A DNA stretch of 64,000 nt from Gymnorhina tibicen (taxonomy: Eukaryota > Chordata > Aves > Passeriformes > Artamidae). Numbering within the stretch: the stretch's first letter is position 1; the number at the start of each line of letters is the position of its first letter. The position numbers and the translations under genes are program-made. The stretch lies in the NCBI GenBank assembly GCA_013399875.1, contig VXAZ01009671.1, positions 3,342 to 67,341 of the forward strand. The letters run 5' to 3'. Positions 25,401 through 39,110 of this stretch are shown one piece after another. The notes beneath the pieces are model-generated. The model had not been told where the DNA came from. It saw only the letters and a list, made by a program, of their open reading frames with translations, and did not search any database.

Positions 25401-28400
25401 TGCAAGTTCTATGTTTTCTATTATGAAGAAAATTAGATTAGTCTGTTCTAATGGTCTTTTATGAGTTGAAGCTAGAGTCTACTTAATGATGTGCTGCTTT
25501 ATTAATTCCTTTTTTGGTCCAGTTCCTGGGAAATGTACTAACAATCCACTTTTGTACCAGTGCAGCCTGGAAATCTTACACAGATATTAGTTTATTAAAA
25601 ACAGCAGTTAATAGTTTTCTCTCTCTAATCTCAGCCGAAGAAATGTGCTCTATTAATAAGCATTCCCGCTGTGGTATTTACAAACTCTGTGCCACTCTGT
25701 TACACTGTTCTTAAGTGAACATTTAGGCTTAAAATATTTAACTGTTACCAAATCTCCTCCTGGATCCTTTGTCCAGATAACCTGTACAGCTGACATCCAC
25801 AGGCAAAGTTAGTAGCTGGCCACTTCCTGATTTTAAATTTCATAGAGATCCTCTGATGGATATGGAACACAACAGCTGCTTAAAGGAGCAGTAGATGTCT
25901 GCTCTCATCTCCTTGAGTGATGCTGATATAATGCCTTTATTCTCAAATTGCTGTGAGGATCTCCCAGGTGGCCAAGGCAGCCAGCACAGACAATGAGAGG
26001 GCTTACTGCTTTCAGCCTTACAATTATACAATTATCTCTGTCTGATATATTGTTCCAGAGTCATCTGAGCTGACAGCCATAAGTCTGTTCAATGCTCTAT
26101 CAATTTAAGTAATATTTCTTCCTGTAATCAAATGTCATATTTCTGATCTAGCCAGCTTGGGCTTACATTGAGGCCACTGGCTCCAGCTTTTCCATGAGCC
26201 ATGTGATCTCAGTGTGTACACAGGGAGATTGTCCTTGCTCTGAGATCCATAAACAAAGAGCAAATGTTTTTATTTGGAGGGCATTGGCTACATTTTTTTC
26301 CCTGCATTCCTGAAATATGTGCCCAAGCACATCTCACGCGATGCCTGTAGTCCGTAGTTTGCTGCCTACACTGCTGACAGTTTAGAGATCAAATAATGAC
26401 ATGTGAGAGGTGTGCTGATCACTGCAGACCTGGTTATCTTACGTTTCCAGAGATGTGCAGCAGACTCACAGGCATCCACCACCACTCAACAGCTCATTAA
26501 TCAGCAGCCTGCTGCTCTCGTGTCTGTGCTACTCCACACTGTCAGGAGCTGTGTTTACATGAGAGCTCTCGGTGAAGCTGTTTCTAGGAACAATACAAAT
26601 ACCTGTCTGGCTCCTTTCCTGACTGTAGAATGTGCTCATTGACAAGAGCGCACACAGAGCTCTCTGGATAAATGGATGTCATTTCCCTCAAAACCAAAAA
26701 AAATGTACATGGAAAAGACCGTAAACAGATCCCTCTCACCAGTTCACCTGGAGTTCAGCATGAGCACTCCAAAAGAAGGGAACAAAACACAGAGGGGTAT
26801 TTGCAATGTTTCCTAAGATATAGCCTTTCTTTTCTCTTTTTCCCAAACAAGAAAAAAAAGAATTCATACTTACATTCAGAAAAAAAAGTCAGCAGTCCAA
26901 GATCAAGGGTAAACTCAGTTAAACAGAGGGACCAGAAAATTTGCTTCTAAATTGGGCAATAATGAATGTGTACCTCTCATGACCTAGCTTTGAAAAATAG
27001 CTAAGTTACCTGCTGGCTATTTGGGACTTGGCACTGCCTGGGACTTGCTTCTGCAGGCTGCAACTTGGGAAGAACAAAATGAGGAGTGGGAAGCTTTGCC
27101 AGGAATATACCGGGGTAATAAAAATGGGACTACAATGCAAACACTCATGCAAAAAGAGGGAAGGGTGGGGAAGTGTGGTTTGCTTGACAAAGACTTAGTT
27201 ATGATCCAGGGATTCAGCCTATTATGTTCATTGAAAATCTTGATCTCCATGAGGACTTTTTGTTAGTGAAGTATAGGCACAATGCTGAACTGAATTATGA
27301 ACTGAAGAGACAACAGTAGTTAGGTCTAACTGAATGCAAGGAACAAGATCAGACAGACCATCCATGAGCACAGAACAGGCATCTCTTATTACAATTTCTC
27401 TGTTAAATTTCTTTCGAACATCTTCTATTTTGGCGTTTCCTGCTATGATTTGCCATTCTTTAAATAGTTACTTAAGAAAAACCCCCAAACACCTGTCTCC
27501 ATAGAAAGCATCCAGAAGAGTCTTTGCCCGTACCTTCAAGAATGCTCATACTGTGGAGTTACAAATCAGGGTACTGCTAACTCCAGAACTCTGGAAAACC
27601 CCCACATTATGGTGAGAATGAAAAATCACAGAATGAAGAGTTTGTCAGCCACCATGCAGGACCTTCCTGAGAATGTGGGTCTGTTCCCAAACAACAGCAC
27701 AGAGGCCAGCAAGATTACTTTCAGGAAAACAGCTATCCCAGATGGAATACCTGACCTGCTGTTAACTCTTTTGCTCTCAACATTCTACTAAATTCTCAAG
27801 GAAAAAGCTTTCCATTATACCCAGTGCATTTGTGTGCATTAGACACTGTGCCATTGACTGATTTGCAGAAATTAGTCTCACTGTGGAAAGCTTCTGATGT
27901 ATCATCTATTCCAAGAGAAAGAAGATGTAGGATGTGGTGGGATGATGGAACAGTTGCAAAGATGTAGGAATTTCACTGTGAAAGCTATTGTTGACCAAGC
28001 AATGTGAGCCATATTCAACCTGTTGGGCTTTTTTAAACAGGATGATTCCATTTTGCACACTTGATTTCACATTTCAGTTAAAAAAAAAAAAAAGATGTCT
28101 TGTATTTTAGAGGTGGAAGAAAAGCAATTATTATCTTGCCTCTCTAAATCCCCCAGTGGATATATGAAAATACTTCAGCAGGTGACAGTTCATTTGTTAA
28201 ATGTGGCAAAGACAGGATGGTATCCAAAGGAAATAAATTATTTCACTCTGATAATTTTTTTTAATGTGTTATTTGTAGGACATCTGTGCTCAGAAATCTT
28301 AAGTCAAAAGTCTGCCTTTTCAGATGCCGCAAAGTAGTACAAATAACAACCAAAAAAAAACCCCACGGAGAAACTTTTGGATTCTTGTATGTTACATAAG

Positions 28401-28557
28401 TTTTCAGACTAGTAATGGAAAACACTGGATTAACTCTGTGTTGGTTTGAAAACAAACCAGTGGGAGATCACAAGTCAGGATCTAAATTAATGGGAAAATA
28501 AAATTAGAAACAAATGAAATAATATAAGGAGAAGCACTGCCAAAGTCAGATACAACC
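22491..28557. other. Unique AT-rich DNA, no gene seen
   Basis: A 142-codon plus-strand frame (22,498-22,926) starts in a pyrimidine tract (Leu-Phe run) and shows no domain, so it is not counted. The rest is ordinary AT-rich DNA. A stretch at 25,440-25,740 has the look of conserved noncoding DNA. An A-run lies at about 28,080-28,093. Confidence 0.5.
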
Positions 28558-28914
28558 TGACACCCTGTTAGAGTGGTGGTAGCAGTCCAGATGAAGTAGC
28601 TCAACTGGAGTGATGATCCTACGGAAGGTCTCCAGATGAAGGTCCAGTGGTAGCTTTGTCCGCTGGTAATTCAGTAGACAGGGCTAAGTTAGGCAGTTCT
28701 GAGGGCAAGTTATATCCAGGTGGGAATGCTTGGCTCCTCCCTCCTGGGTGGAGCATCTCACAGTAGGATGAGATAAGTCCATGAGTCATGTGGGGGTTTC
28801 TTGATGGCCCATTGTCTGTTATCAGGGGTGGGTCATTAGCAGGCGATAACAGCTAATGGCCCACAGCTGGTGGTAATAGAATACTTGAATGCATCTATAT
28901 TTTAACCTAGGACA
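28558..28914 (-). mobile_element. ERVL-type solo LTR
   Basis: On the minus strand this starts TGTCCTAGGTTAAAATATAG and then has TATTCTATTACCACCAGCTG. It continues through 'GGCCATTAGCTGTTATCGCC', a 'GCCAAGCATTCCCACCTGG' block and a TATA-like GATATAA (28,710-28,716), and ends GGGTGTCA. At 357 bp with TG...CA ends it is the size and form of an avian ERVL-type LTR. The start matches the fragment at 1-115. No internal retroviral sequence lies on either side, so it is a solo LTR. I could not find a convincing 5-bp target duplication, which suggests an older insertion or an end misjudged by a few bases. Confidence 0.72.
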
Positions 28915-31900
28915 ACTCTCAGAGTAAATGGACAGAACCATTAGCTCTTATTCAAATTCAGCCAATGGATTATGTTTTTCTTTTACAATTACTATCTGAT
29001 TGTTTTTCTAAGACATTTTAATCTCTTTATTTCACCTCTTAGTTTAGATTATTGGCAACTTTATCATTCCGTGCCTGCTGATGAAATAAGAATTAAAACT
29101 ATCTTTGGATGCTTGATGTTAAATTAACAACATTTCCAGTGTACTCCTGCAGGAAACACCAACAAAGTATCACAGTCTGATTACCCAGCTAATTGCTTCC
29201 TTCTCATTTGTCCTTTTGACTAGTGACCAAAGCACTTTTTGGACTGTTTATCTTGTATTTCCTACAAATGAATGGGTAGTCTCAGTATTTTCTTTCCTCT
29301 TTGGTCAATAACAATGAGACACACAAAGCCCACCACATAATCCTGTGCATTTGCCTATATCCACAAAGTCTGCTCCAGAGAGCCATTTCAAGCTTGTGCC
29401 TTTCAACTCTGTTCTCCTTGCAGGAAAATTTCTCCTCAATTCTATATTCTTATAATCTTTCCACAGTTGTGTATGGACATGCAGAACACACAAAAAAAGA
29501 GCATATGCTTTTTAAAAAATTGCATATATGGCACCTCTGAGATTTTTAGTTATAACTAGATGCTCTTTTCAGTCTGAAGTCCAGCCACCACAAACCCCAA
29601 TCATGGGGGAAGTGAGGGAAGGAGTTTAAGCAGCTCATCACACCGGTTATTATTATCTGGAGAGTGCAAATTCCATGTTAAGAAAAGGAGTCACAAGGAA
29701 GGAATAAGCAGTGATGCAGCTGAGCGCAGGAGAAATTCACCTACTTCCTAGCACAGGAGGGAATATCACCTTTATCCTGTCTTGTCTGCTATGCCAGATT
29801 GGCTAATCTAGTTTTCCACTGCCCTGCTTTTAGGAGATGGAAGAGGCCACATGAATTCAACATAGATTGCTGAAACAGAACATCTATTTTTTGACAAGTT
29901 ACTCAAAAGATTATAATTCCAAGAGGAAATTTCAAACTAAGAATGGAGTCTGTCCTGAACATTATTGTCCAAAATGTGAACTAATGGCTGCATTTGGAAC
30001 ACACATCTACAAAGGACATCAGTTTGTCTGGCACTGATGAGAGGGAAACGAGAACCTTGACTTCCCTTGGTAGCATCCCAAACTGTGAATGTACTGCCAG
30101 TGAATGTCCTGGTAGGTCCCTATCTCTGTTATCAAGCTCTGCAACACCTTTGAGGTGATTATCACTGACAAATATTGGTCAGGTAATATCTGGCAAGGCA
30201 GTTGCCTGATTTTAACATGGTACACGAAATTCAGCATAGACACGTACCACGTATTTTCTCGAGACAGTGCTAAGCAAACAAAAGACTACTAAATAGGAAT
30301 ATTTTTGTTTTGATGCTTTTAAATTCATTGTTGGGTAATGTGATGCAGCCGTGTCATGGCACATATGCTTCAAACAAAATACCTCAAATCTCTCAAAAAG
30401 GCAGAGGATTGCAGAGCATCCCAAATTATCATCCCATGACTCTCAATGCAACGTGTTATAACAGAATATGCAGTTTAGGCAGCAGAATGCTATTTTCAGC
30501 AGGCTTGATCAAAAGTCATGAAGCTTCATTTCAACACGAAACATCATCTGTCAGTTCAAAAAAGAGAATGAATGATAATCTTTGTTTAAAAACTGCCAAG
30601 GAGTGATTCAACATTCATCAACTCCCTCCACTCTCATTAGCAAAATCTAAATATCCAATTTAGCAACCTTTCACTTTTCGTTTTCAGATGATGGTGTGTT
30701 ACCAAACTCATTTTATAGAGAATAATTGGTAATAATACTCCCTTTCTTTCTGTGAAATGCTGAGATGTTTCATGAAATAATTTCCATTTCATCTGGAAAA
30801 TTTTCCCTTCTGCAGTACCTGTGAATCAACCCAATTGTCTGCCTGTTTGAGAAATCATTACTCTCTAGTGCAAACCATCTCTTAGATGCTTTCATTACTG
30901 CTGAAAGCCTTACCTCCTGATGGATGGAGTGTAATTGAGCACAGATGCTATTTGCTGTGAATAGGCAATCCAAACTTCCAAACAATTGCACAGCATTGAG
31001 TTCCTCCGAGTGAACAAATAAGCTTCTTATTGTTTTTAATTTTTATCCACTAGGCTTGAAAATCGCAGCCACATGAAAACGTTACCTGAATTAGAAAAGC
31101 AGAGAAAGCACTGAATGTCCTGGAACTGCAAAGATGTGATGGTCTTGATCTTACCTGCTTTGAAAAAGTAAGAACTCCTGCAGAATTCATTGGGGTTTGG
31201 AATGGACCTTCTGTGAGGTACAGAAACAAGACCCACTTTGTGTACACTTGGCATGAGTCCTCTAAACAGAAACTAATTAAAATTTTGACATTTTAGAGTG
31301 GTAGTTGGTATTTAAACAGAAATATTTCCAGAGATCATTGCACTTGATATTGAACAATGCAATTACTGACATCAGAAATATGTCATTTCCATTGAGTGGA
31401 TTAGTGTGCTCGGAGCAATGCACGAGGCATATCAGCAGTACTAAAGAGCAAAGGAAAAACCAAACCACATATGAAAATTCTGTAAATATCAAATACATTC
31501 AAAAGGATGACCTTTTATGGACATCCAATAACTTAGATACTTAGATTCTAAGTTTATCTGAAAAAACAAGAAATCAAATTTGGAAGGAGGTAAGCCTGAG
31601 GGCAGGATTCTTCTTGGCATTTCAGAATTCAGTTTTTTCTTCTCCTAGAGAACAGAGAGTGCTCTCTGTTTAATTTGCATCCTGCCAGAAATTTCCTGCA
31701 TTTTTCAGTTGAGGTAAGAGCCTCAAAGCACTTACTGTTTAGGTTTCCAACTCTGCTGTTTTGAGCATTCTTATAAGGAATTACTCATGGAAAATATGTG
31801 TTTCATAGAAGTCAGTGGATTTGTGCAGGTATTATACAATGGTTTCACAGGTGTAGCATTCCTTGCAAAGCCATTGGTGGGATAAAGATGTGCTAAACTG

Positions 31901-33220
31901 ACAAATTGCCTCAGAGATGTTCATTTTCTGACACCCGCATACCTTGGGTTTTGCTACAAATCTTTAAAATAAATCATGTTACAGCCCTTAATTCATTAAT
32001 TAATTCCTTTCTTCTAGACACTGCAGTGAGAAATCAAATAGTAAACCAGGACCTGCTAATTGGCTAATACGTGTTAAAATATTGTTACTAATCTACTTTT
32101 TTTTCATCTTAACTTGAATGTGTCAGAAGAATTTCAAATGGACTATGAAAACTCATCCTGGGGTTACAAATTTCATTGAACTGACCATTTGAATCTGCAA
32201 TTAAAAAGCCTCTGCACAAACCCAAAGGATATTCAGTGGTTTTTTTTTTTCAAGTTTCAGGTTTCCTCCTCTGTGACCTGGAAATAAAAGTCGCAACGCT
32301 GAGCTTCTCTTGCTGTCACTTGCCCCCAGAATCAGAGTCAAGCCACACTGGTACCTTGTATGTGCCTCCTATGGGAAAAATCACACAGGAAAAAAAAGAA
32401 AAAGGAAATTATGTAGCACGTGTAAACAATGCCTGTCTATTCAGAACAAGAGTTTTTAGCTGTTTTTTGCTTTTACTATTTCTCTTTTGAAAAGGGAAAG
32501 AAGAAAAATGTGACTGGCAAGGCTGTCTATAAATCACTGTACAGAAGTATGGCAGCATTTGGAATACATATGCTTTGCAGTTTTAATGTGTTCTGCATAT
32601 TTTACATACAGGCAAATAACTTTTTTAAACATAATATTGGATGAAAAACTACCATTTTTATCCCATTTTTTTCCGTTTAAAAAAGCCACATGATGAGCAA
32701 AAGAAAATTAATACAGAACGAAACAACAGTACTTTATCAGGTAAGAAATATAACCGTGTTGTTAACTCTGCTTCTGCCTCTTTCCAAACTCGACACCGGC
32801 TCTAGATTCTTCTTGAGATAATTTTTGCAACCCTTCCCCTTATCCTTTTCCATGTGACAAACATTTGGCAGTATGTGACCGTCCTCTAGCTATCAGTCAG
32901 AAGTCTTGTTCCTCAGGAGACTGACAGCACATCACATCACTGGAAAGCAATCTGTCTGGTCAGTCAAGTATTTTCTCAGGGATCTTTTCAGCAAATTCTA
33001 TCAGAACCATGCATGCAAAACTGTCTGTTAATGTAGGCAGTTATTCATGTTTGGGGGAAAAAAAACGACAAAACCTCCATTACTGAACGCTGCAGTATTG
33101 TGCAATAACCTTTTAACAAGGCACATTTATCATGCAACAGCTTAATATTTAGATATGGTGGTGAGCACATTTCTGAATGGAGATTTATTTCATTCCAAGT
33201 TCATCTCCAAACATCATACT
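28915..33220. other. Unique AT-rich DNA, no gene seen
   Basis: No supported gene. The stretch 30,300-30,680 resembles conserved noncoding DNA. T- and A-runs lie near 32,097-32,105, 32,239-32,251 and 32,390-32,400. Confidence 0.5.
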
Positions 33221-33221
33221 C

Positions 33222-33324
33222 GGATTTCCACACTTTGATAAATCTGTTAGGTGTGACTTTATCCCAACTGAGTCTTGGATTTCCATACTTTGATAAACCT
33301 GTTAGGTCTGACTTTATCCCAACC
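33222..33324 (+). repeat. 55-bp tandem duplication (two diverged copies)
   Basis: GGATTTCCACACTTTGATAA at 33,222 recurs as GGATTTCCATACTTTGATAA at 33,277. Both continue as A(T/C)CTGTTAGGT(G/C)TGACTT and TATCCCAAC. The period is 55 bases with a handful of substitutions, so the duplication is older than the one at 9.8 kb. No gene lies here. Confidence 0.92.
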
Positions 33325-36300
33325 AATAAGTGGGATTAAGTCACTTAAGCATGACTGATATGTCACAATTCAGGAGCACTGGTTCCTCCCTAATCCAGGT
33401 CCTGAGGTAATAGAGATGTTTAGAGGGTTCAGGCATGTCTGGAAGTACCTACTGTTCTTTAAAACACCCTGAAGTTAACCAGGGTGATTGTGGCCTCTTA
33501 GCAATCACATGCATCTCAGTACCAGCATTAAAGGTATGTTCCTTCTGTCATTTCCAAACGTTCCTATGTGAAGTGCCAATCTTTTATTGCCACAAAATGT
33601 ACACACTGTCACATTTTTCAGAAGCATAGGGATGCTGTTCGGTGGGCCACAAGCTCTTGGGGTCAGATTTTAAAAGGCACAGATACATGTTTGAGTTTCA
33701 AGACTTCTTTACTTTCTGTAACACTTTATTTAGCAACAGAAGGTAAGAGCTCAGGCACCTCTTTGCATCTGTAAACAAAATTATAAGTGCTGCAGAGGCC
33801 TTAAAGCAGAATGATTAACAGCAACACTGTAAGCACTGAATGACTTAAGAGTTGCACCCACATAGCAAGAACAGCTCAAAGAAATGAAAATGCAGAAGCA
33901 TAATAGAACGGGCCCTGGTTCCTAATGTGTGCTTCTGTCACAGGAGAGTTAACATCTAATCAGTTATTTAAATTAAAATGTCTCAGCATCAAATGTAACT
34001 AAATGCCTCAAGCAAGGGTATTTAGCCAGAAAATGCTAAAATACACATCAAAGAATATTTCTAGCTAAAGGGTATGAACTCAAGGCCCTAAAGGTGAAAA
34101 AAAGCTCTGAGCATTTTAGGTTTCAAAGCTGAAATACACAGAGGAGCTGATACATGCCAGATGCTAAAGGGGTGTAAGGTTGGTTCTTGCCTGTAGCAGA
34201 GGAACGATGGATACAGGTACAGAAGCTTCTGCTACTGTGTGATTAGGCTACATGTGGAAAGCAATAGGTGGATGAATTGAGAAGAATTTTTAAATTCAGT
34301 ACTGACTCACTGATTAAGTGTTGTCTTCCTTCTGGTAAACCTGACACCCCAAAAGCAAAATTAAAAAAAATCTCTAGGAAAAATACAAAATCACTAGGAA
34401 ATTTTGATCTCAGTTCCTTACAAAGCACACACATCAAGAACTCCTGGATGTGTATTCAGCTCTTCTAAAGAAGGGCTGAGGTCATAATGTGAATGTCAGG
34501 AGTCACACCTGAAATCAGAATTGTTTATTACCTCAGAGGAAACCGATTGAGATAATCAGTCCAGAAAAAGACAACTTGGTTTTACCTGTGCAAATTTACT
34601 GCATACCAGCAAGCTAGGTTAGAGAAGAACTGAAGAGAATGGAGTGCTGTAAGGAAAGTGCTGTATCACCACTAGACTGCCATTAACCTCTGGGATTTTT
34701 TTATACAGCCGTGGAAAACACGCCTATCCAGGCTGTTCCAGCGAGGACTGACAATGGTCTCAACCAGAAGTGATGCTGAGTATCTGCCATCATAAGAGGT
34801 GGTACTGGGAAAACTGAAGGCAGATAGGACTCAGCGTCAGGGAACAGTGGGCGCTCCTTTGGGACTAAAGCACAGAGTTAGGCTACAGGACCAAGGAACA
34901 GACGAAACTTGTTTCCATGGAAGACAAGCTCACGACATCTGAATGAATCTCAATCACGTGGAACACAGTTTGGCATATACAAATCTGGGAAAAGCATGAA
35001 TCTTCTCTTGTTCATCCTGTGTAGCTGGGAGAGTTTTGTAGTATAATATGAAAAATAGCAAAAAATGGGTATATTTTCACCTCTCTATCTTCTTTTCTGT
35101 CTCAAAGGCAGCAGCATGTGCTGTGAGCTCCTGGGGTGAGGGCAGGAGCATCAGAGCAGAGCTGTGACACCAGCAGGGGCTGTGGGGCACCGCAGTCATC
35201 TTTAACTCTCCGGACAAGGTGAGTTATCTGCACTTCAGCCACATGGCTTTGTGTGTGTGAAAGCCACAGCTGATAAGTGTACAGAGCTGGAGAAAGCAGC
35301 ATGTGCAGTGTTAGATATGGCAGCTTTTAATCCTGGGGACCCTTTGTTCTTGTGAATGCCTGAATTTTGCCATGAGATAGACTCTGCATGTCTGTATTAG
35401 TGGCAGCTGCATGTTCCAGGGGGTTAGAAGGACACAGAAAAACCTTGACAACCAGCTAATCTCCAACAGAGAGCTCAGACAAATATTTCTTAAATATGCT
35501 CTTCTGGAGGGCCAGTCACAGGCACTACCCAGACTCTAAAGCTCCCCTGAAATAAGAATGGAACAAAATATTATCAAACATCCCTGTTCCAGAACCTACA
35601 TTTTTTAAGAGTGAGGTGAATAAATAGTTAAAAAGAGTCTGGACAAGTCAATTCCTTTTTTAGATGCTGTCTAACTCCATGAGCTCTGTCAGGAGCAGAC
35701 CTTCACCAGTTTTGAGTGAAAAGCATGACGAGATGGTGAGAGAAGAGTAAAATAAGCTTTTCAAAATCAGTTTATCACTCCAAAGAAAGAGTTAAGCCAA
35801 AAGAACCTGACCTGTATCAGTTGTTTCATGAGCTATCTGCTCTCTCCAGCAGACCGTGTATCATTCTGCAGGAAACTGGGCCCTTGTTATTCAAAGAGTA
35901 TTACACTAATGTTTGAACTCTAAGGAAACGTCAGGACTGGGTTTGCTTATGAAGTGACACGGAGTTCAAGAGTCCTTTACTTTTACTAATGATGTTCTGA
36001 AGGAAGTCAGGAGGATTTCAGCCTTCTGGCAACACCAGACACTGGGAGAATCTATAGACCTGAGAGACTTGGAGAGTAAAAGGTAATGTAAAAGAAAGTG
36101 ACCCTTGCCATCTGAAATAAAAAAAAAAGCTTCATAAATATATTTTTGTTCATAAACTAGGAATAAGAAAGGGGTCAACAGGGAGTCAGCCAGTTGCCCG
36201 AAGAGATAAGGGATAGAGCTGCTTTCTTCCCTGTGCCTTGTTTCCTGTCTGTTCTGTGGAACTTTCCCTTCATCCTCTTTGTTGTATGATTAATATAAAG

Positions 36301-38799
36301 CTGCATGTTTCCTGCAGTAACTAAGTAGATTAGTTTCTTGTGAACAGAACCGCTGCTTTAAAAAGGCCCTGTATCACTCTTGAAAACAGGAGTTAGGCAC
36401 CTAAGTAACTTCTTAATCTCTGTTGAAAATTTCACCCTTAGCATACCCCACGCTTCTCTTCCCCATCTGCAGACTGGAGATAAGAGCTTTTCAAGGTGGC
36501 TGCTGCTGTCATCTTGGGAATAAGAGAGGTAAAGGGAAAAAAACACCCACAGCAGCAGTGAGCACTCAAGCTGCTATAATGGCAGTGCTGCACTGATAGC
36601 ATCCTCTTTCGTACACTGTGGAAAAATGCTGCTGCTCATCTTATCAACTCAAGTACACTGATTCTCACCAATGCGCTGTTTGACCTCCTGTGGCTTGTTT
36701 GAACCTTACGAAAACTTATATGTCAAATCATACAATTTAACTGGAGCATATTCCGACTCCTATCAGGCTTCCTGTACACCAATGAAAATGAGAATTTACT
36801 TAAATGGAAAAACAGGCAACCCTGTATTCTACAGGATTCCTTATAAGGCGGTCTAAGAAAGAGTTGAGGTCCAAGTTCAGTTCCCTGCTAAGCAGAGCTG
36901 ATGTTGACTGCTGTGTTTACCTTTCAAACTGCCTCTATACATGCAAAGGAAAACAAAAGCAGCAGGCTAAAGTGTTAGGCTGAACTTGAAAGTAAGAGTT
37001 TCTGTCATGTGCTGAATGAAAAACTGAGTCAGCTCTAATTTGGGATAAACTATTGTAAAGGTCTAGTAACATTTAGAACTTATGAGCATTTTCTAATCAG
37101 TTGTGGTTATTTCAAACTATGCTGAAAGATTTCTTTTGTCTGCTGCTATCAAAAACCAGTGAAAACTAAACCTCAAAGGCTTGGAGGTCTCAATGTCTGA
37201 ATTGTGAGGTGAGCCTTGTGGTCTTATGTTGATGCACAAGTAAAACATTTCATTGTGAAATCTGAAAACACACTTGGTTTTATAAATTTCAAAGTGTATT
37301 CCCTTATCTTTCATTGTTAAAACCAAAATAGTTTAAAGTGCCATTTTCTTTTAAACTAAATTTTTAATGGGCTTTGTGCAGCAAGAAAAGATAAGAGTGC
37401 CATGGTGTTTCATGTCTAACACTAGATCTACTGGATGAGAACCCCCACTGGAATGGAAGCATTTGGCACATGTTCCTTGCTCTCAATTTCACACCACCTC
37501 AGGTAAAAGTTCTGTCCCTAAGTTCTCTAGTTGTAAAAAAGACTTTCTACATCTTCACCGTGCCAATAAGGAAACCCCTGTTTATGAAGTCCTGAATATT
37601 TATTTGAAATATAAGTGACCAGCAGATGGATGACCACATCATCCATGGCATCCCCTCAGATTTTGCCCCTTCATCTTGCTTTGGAGAAGGCAGCTCCATT
37701 GCCTACACAGCACTATCCTTATGAGTTTTTACAACTCCCATGAGGGCACAAATTGCAGCAAACATCAGGCTGCTGGTACTTCTTAAGTGCTTGCACACTG
37801 CTTGGCCGCACCACTTGTGACAACACCAAGTGTTGTGATGATTACATGAAACTCAAGCCCTGCAGGGAAGCAGTGTTGCCCCATCCTAATCGATCAAATC
37901 CAGAGGCAGCAAGGCTCTCAGCAGCTGGAGGGCACCATCACTCCAGCCTGAAAGACAGCAGAAGCAAAGGGATAATTAACTGGGCTAATGTGCAGTTCTT
38001 AATGAGCAGAGCAAGCAGAAATGCAGGGAGCCACTGCAACTTGAAGCCGCAGGAGCAGAGCAGCAGCAGCACTGTTTGTTCCCTATTTCTAAACAAGGAA
38101 ATGGAGACAGTAGTTAAGATCTGATCTTGTAAGCTAAAACTTCCATGCTGAGCAAACCACAAGTATCCAGAGTTAGACTTGAGGAGTTGTGGAATTTTAG
38201 AACTCAGGTGTATGAACACCAGTGGCACAAATCACATGGGAACAGCTCATCTGGGTGAGTATACACTACCTTCATTTATATATATATATCTATTACTACC
38301 TTCATTTCCCCACAGCTTAACATCTCCACTTCCTGAAGTTCAGCGAGGAATCAGAATTTATGCTACAGTGTTATTCCCTGGAGACAATCAGTCCAAGTCC
38401 TCACATGCTGGGTTTGGCTGAGACAAAGTTCGTTCTGTTCACAGGAGGCAGCATCGGGCTGTGGCTCGGCTTTGTACTGGAAATGATGAACAAAACCAGG
38501 CCTATCCCAGCCCAAACCAGTCCAGCGTAGATTGATTAAATGGCAGTCATGGATACAGGGATAATACCTACCTGTGACTGAGAGGAAGCACCGTTGTTCA
38601 GACTGTGGGAGAAGACAAGTGATTATTTAATCAATGCACAGCCCCATTCCATCTGTGAAGCCTCCCTGTATCCTTGTGGCAGCAAAGTTTGCACAGCTGG
38701 CAAATTTTTTAAAAAAGCCATTACAAGAGGCATTTTGAAAGTTTGGGAAACTCTGAACAGTATTAAAGACTAAATATTAATTATAACAAGTCTCACTCA
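33325..38799. other. Unique DNA, no gene seen
   Basis: No supported gene. A possible noncoding exon at 35,108-35,218 has good splice signals but stops in all frames (see findings). The 123-codon plus frame at 37,753-38,124 is mirrored by an open frame on the other strand and shows no domain. A short (TA)n lies at 38,278-38,290. Confidence 0.5.
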
Positions 38800-39110
38800 A
38801 ACAACTTATAGGATTCTGAGGTACTAATGAATTCTGTTAAGAGCAATAATCAGGTTATGAATTAAACTACTGGATTATATATTAGGCAAGCTTGAGTTTG
38901 TTGAAGCTTTCTGTGTAATGAGGTTATTTTTGCCTCTTGATACAATAAATCCAATTTTACATGTTTATTATGACATCTTATTAAACTGCTTTATAGGAAG
39001 AACATTAGAGACACTTTTAGGAACTCCTCAGTGTCCAAGCTAATTTATAAAAGAACATCAAGTGCTCCTTTATAACATCATTACTTTTAAACCATTTGCT
39101 AGCAAAAAAT
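38800..39110. other. Candidate conserved noncoding element
   Basis: AT-rich but not simple sequence, dense in homeodomain/CDX-like cores such as TTTATTATGAC, CTAATTTATAAA and ATGAATTAAACTAC. Vertebrate developmental enhancers often look like this. No coding potential. This is pattern recognition only and needs an alignment to other vertebrates. Confidence 0.3.

Noticed and set aside
28070..28095. A-run as the tail of a processed pseudogene
   Set aside because: No gene-like body upstream, no polyadenylation signal and no flanking duplication.
32150..32180. TCCTGGGGTTACA, resembling the start of the ERVL-type LTR on the plus strand
   Set aside because: The match stops after 13 bases; the TATTCTATTACCA block does not follow.
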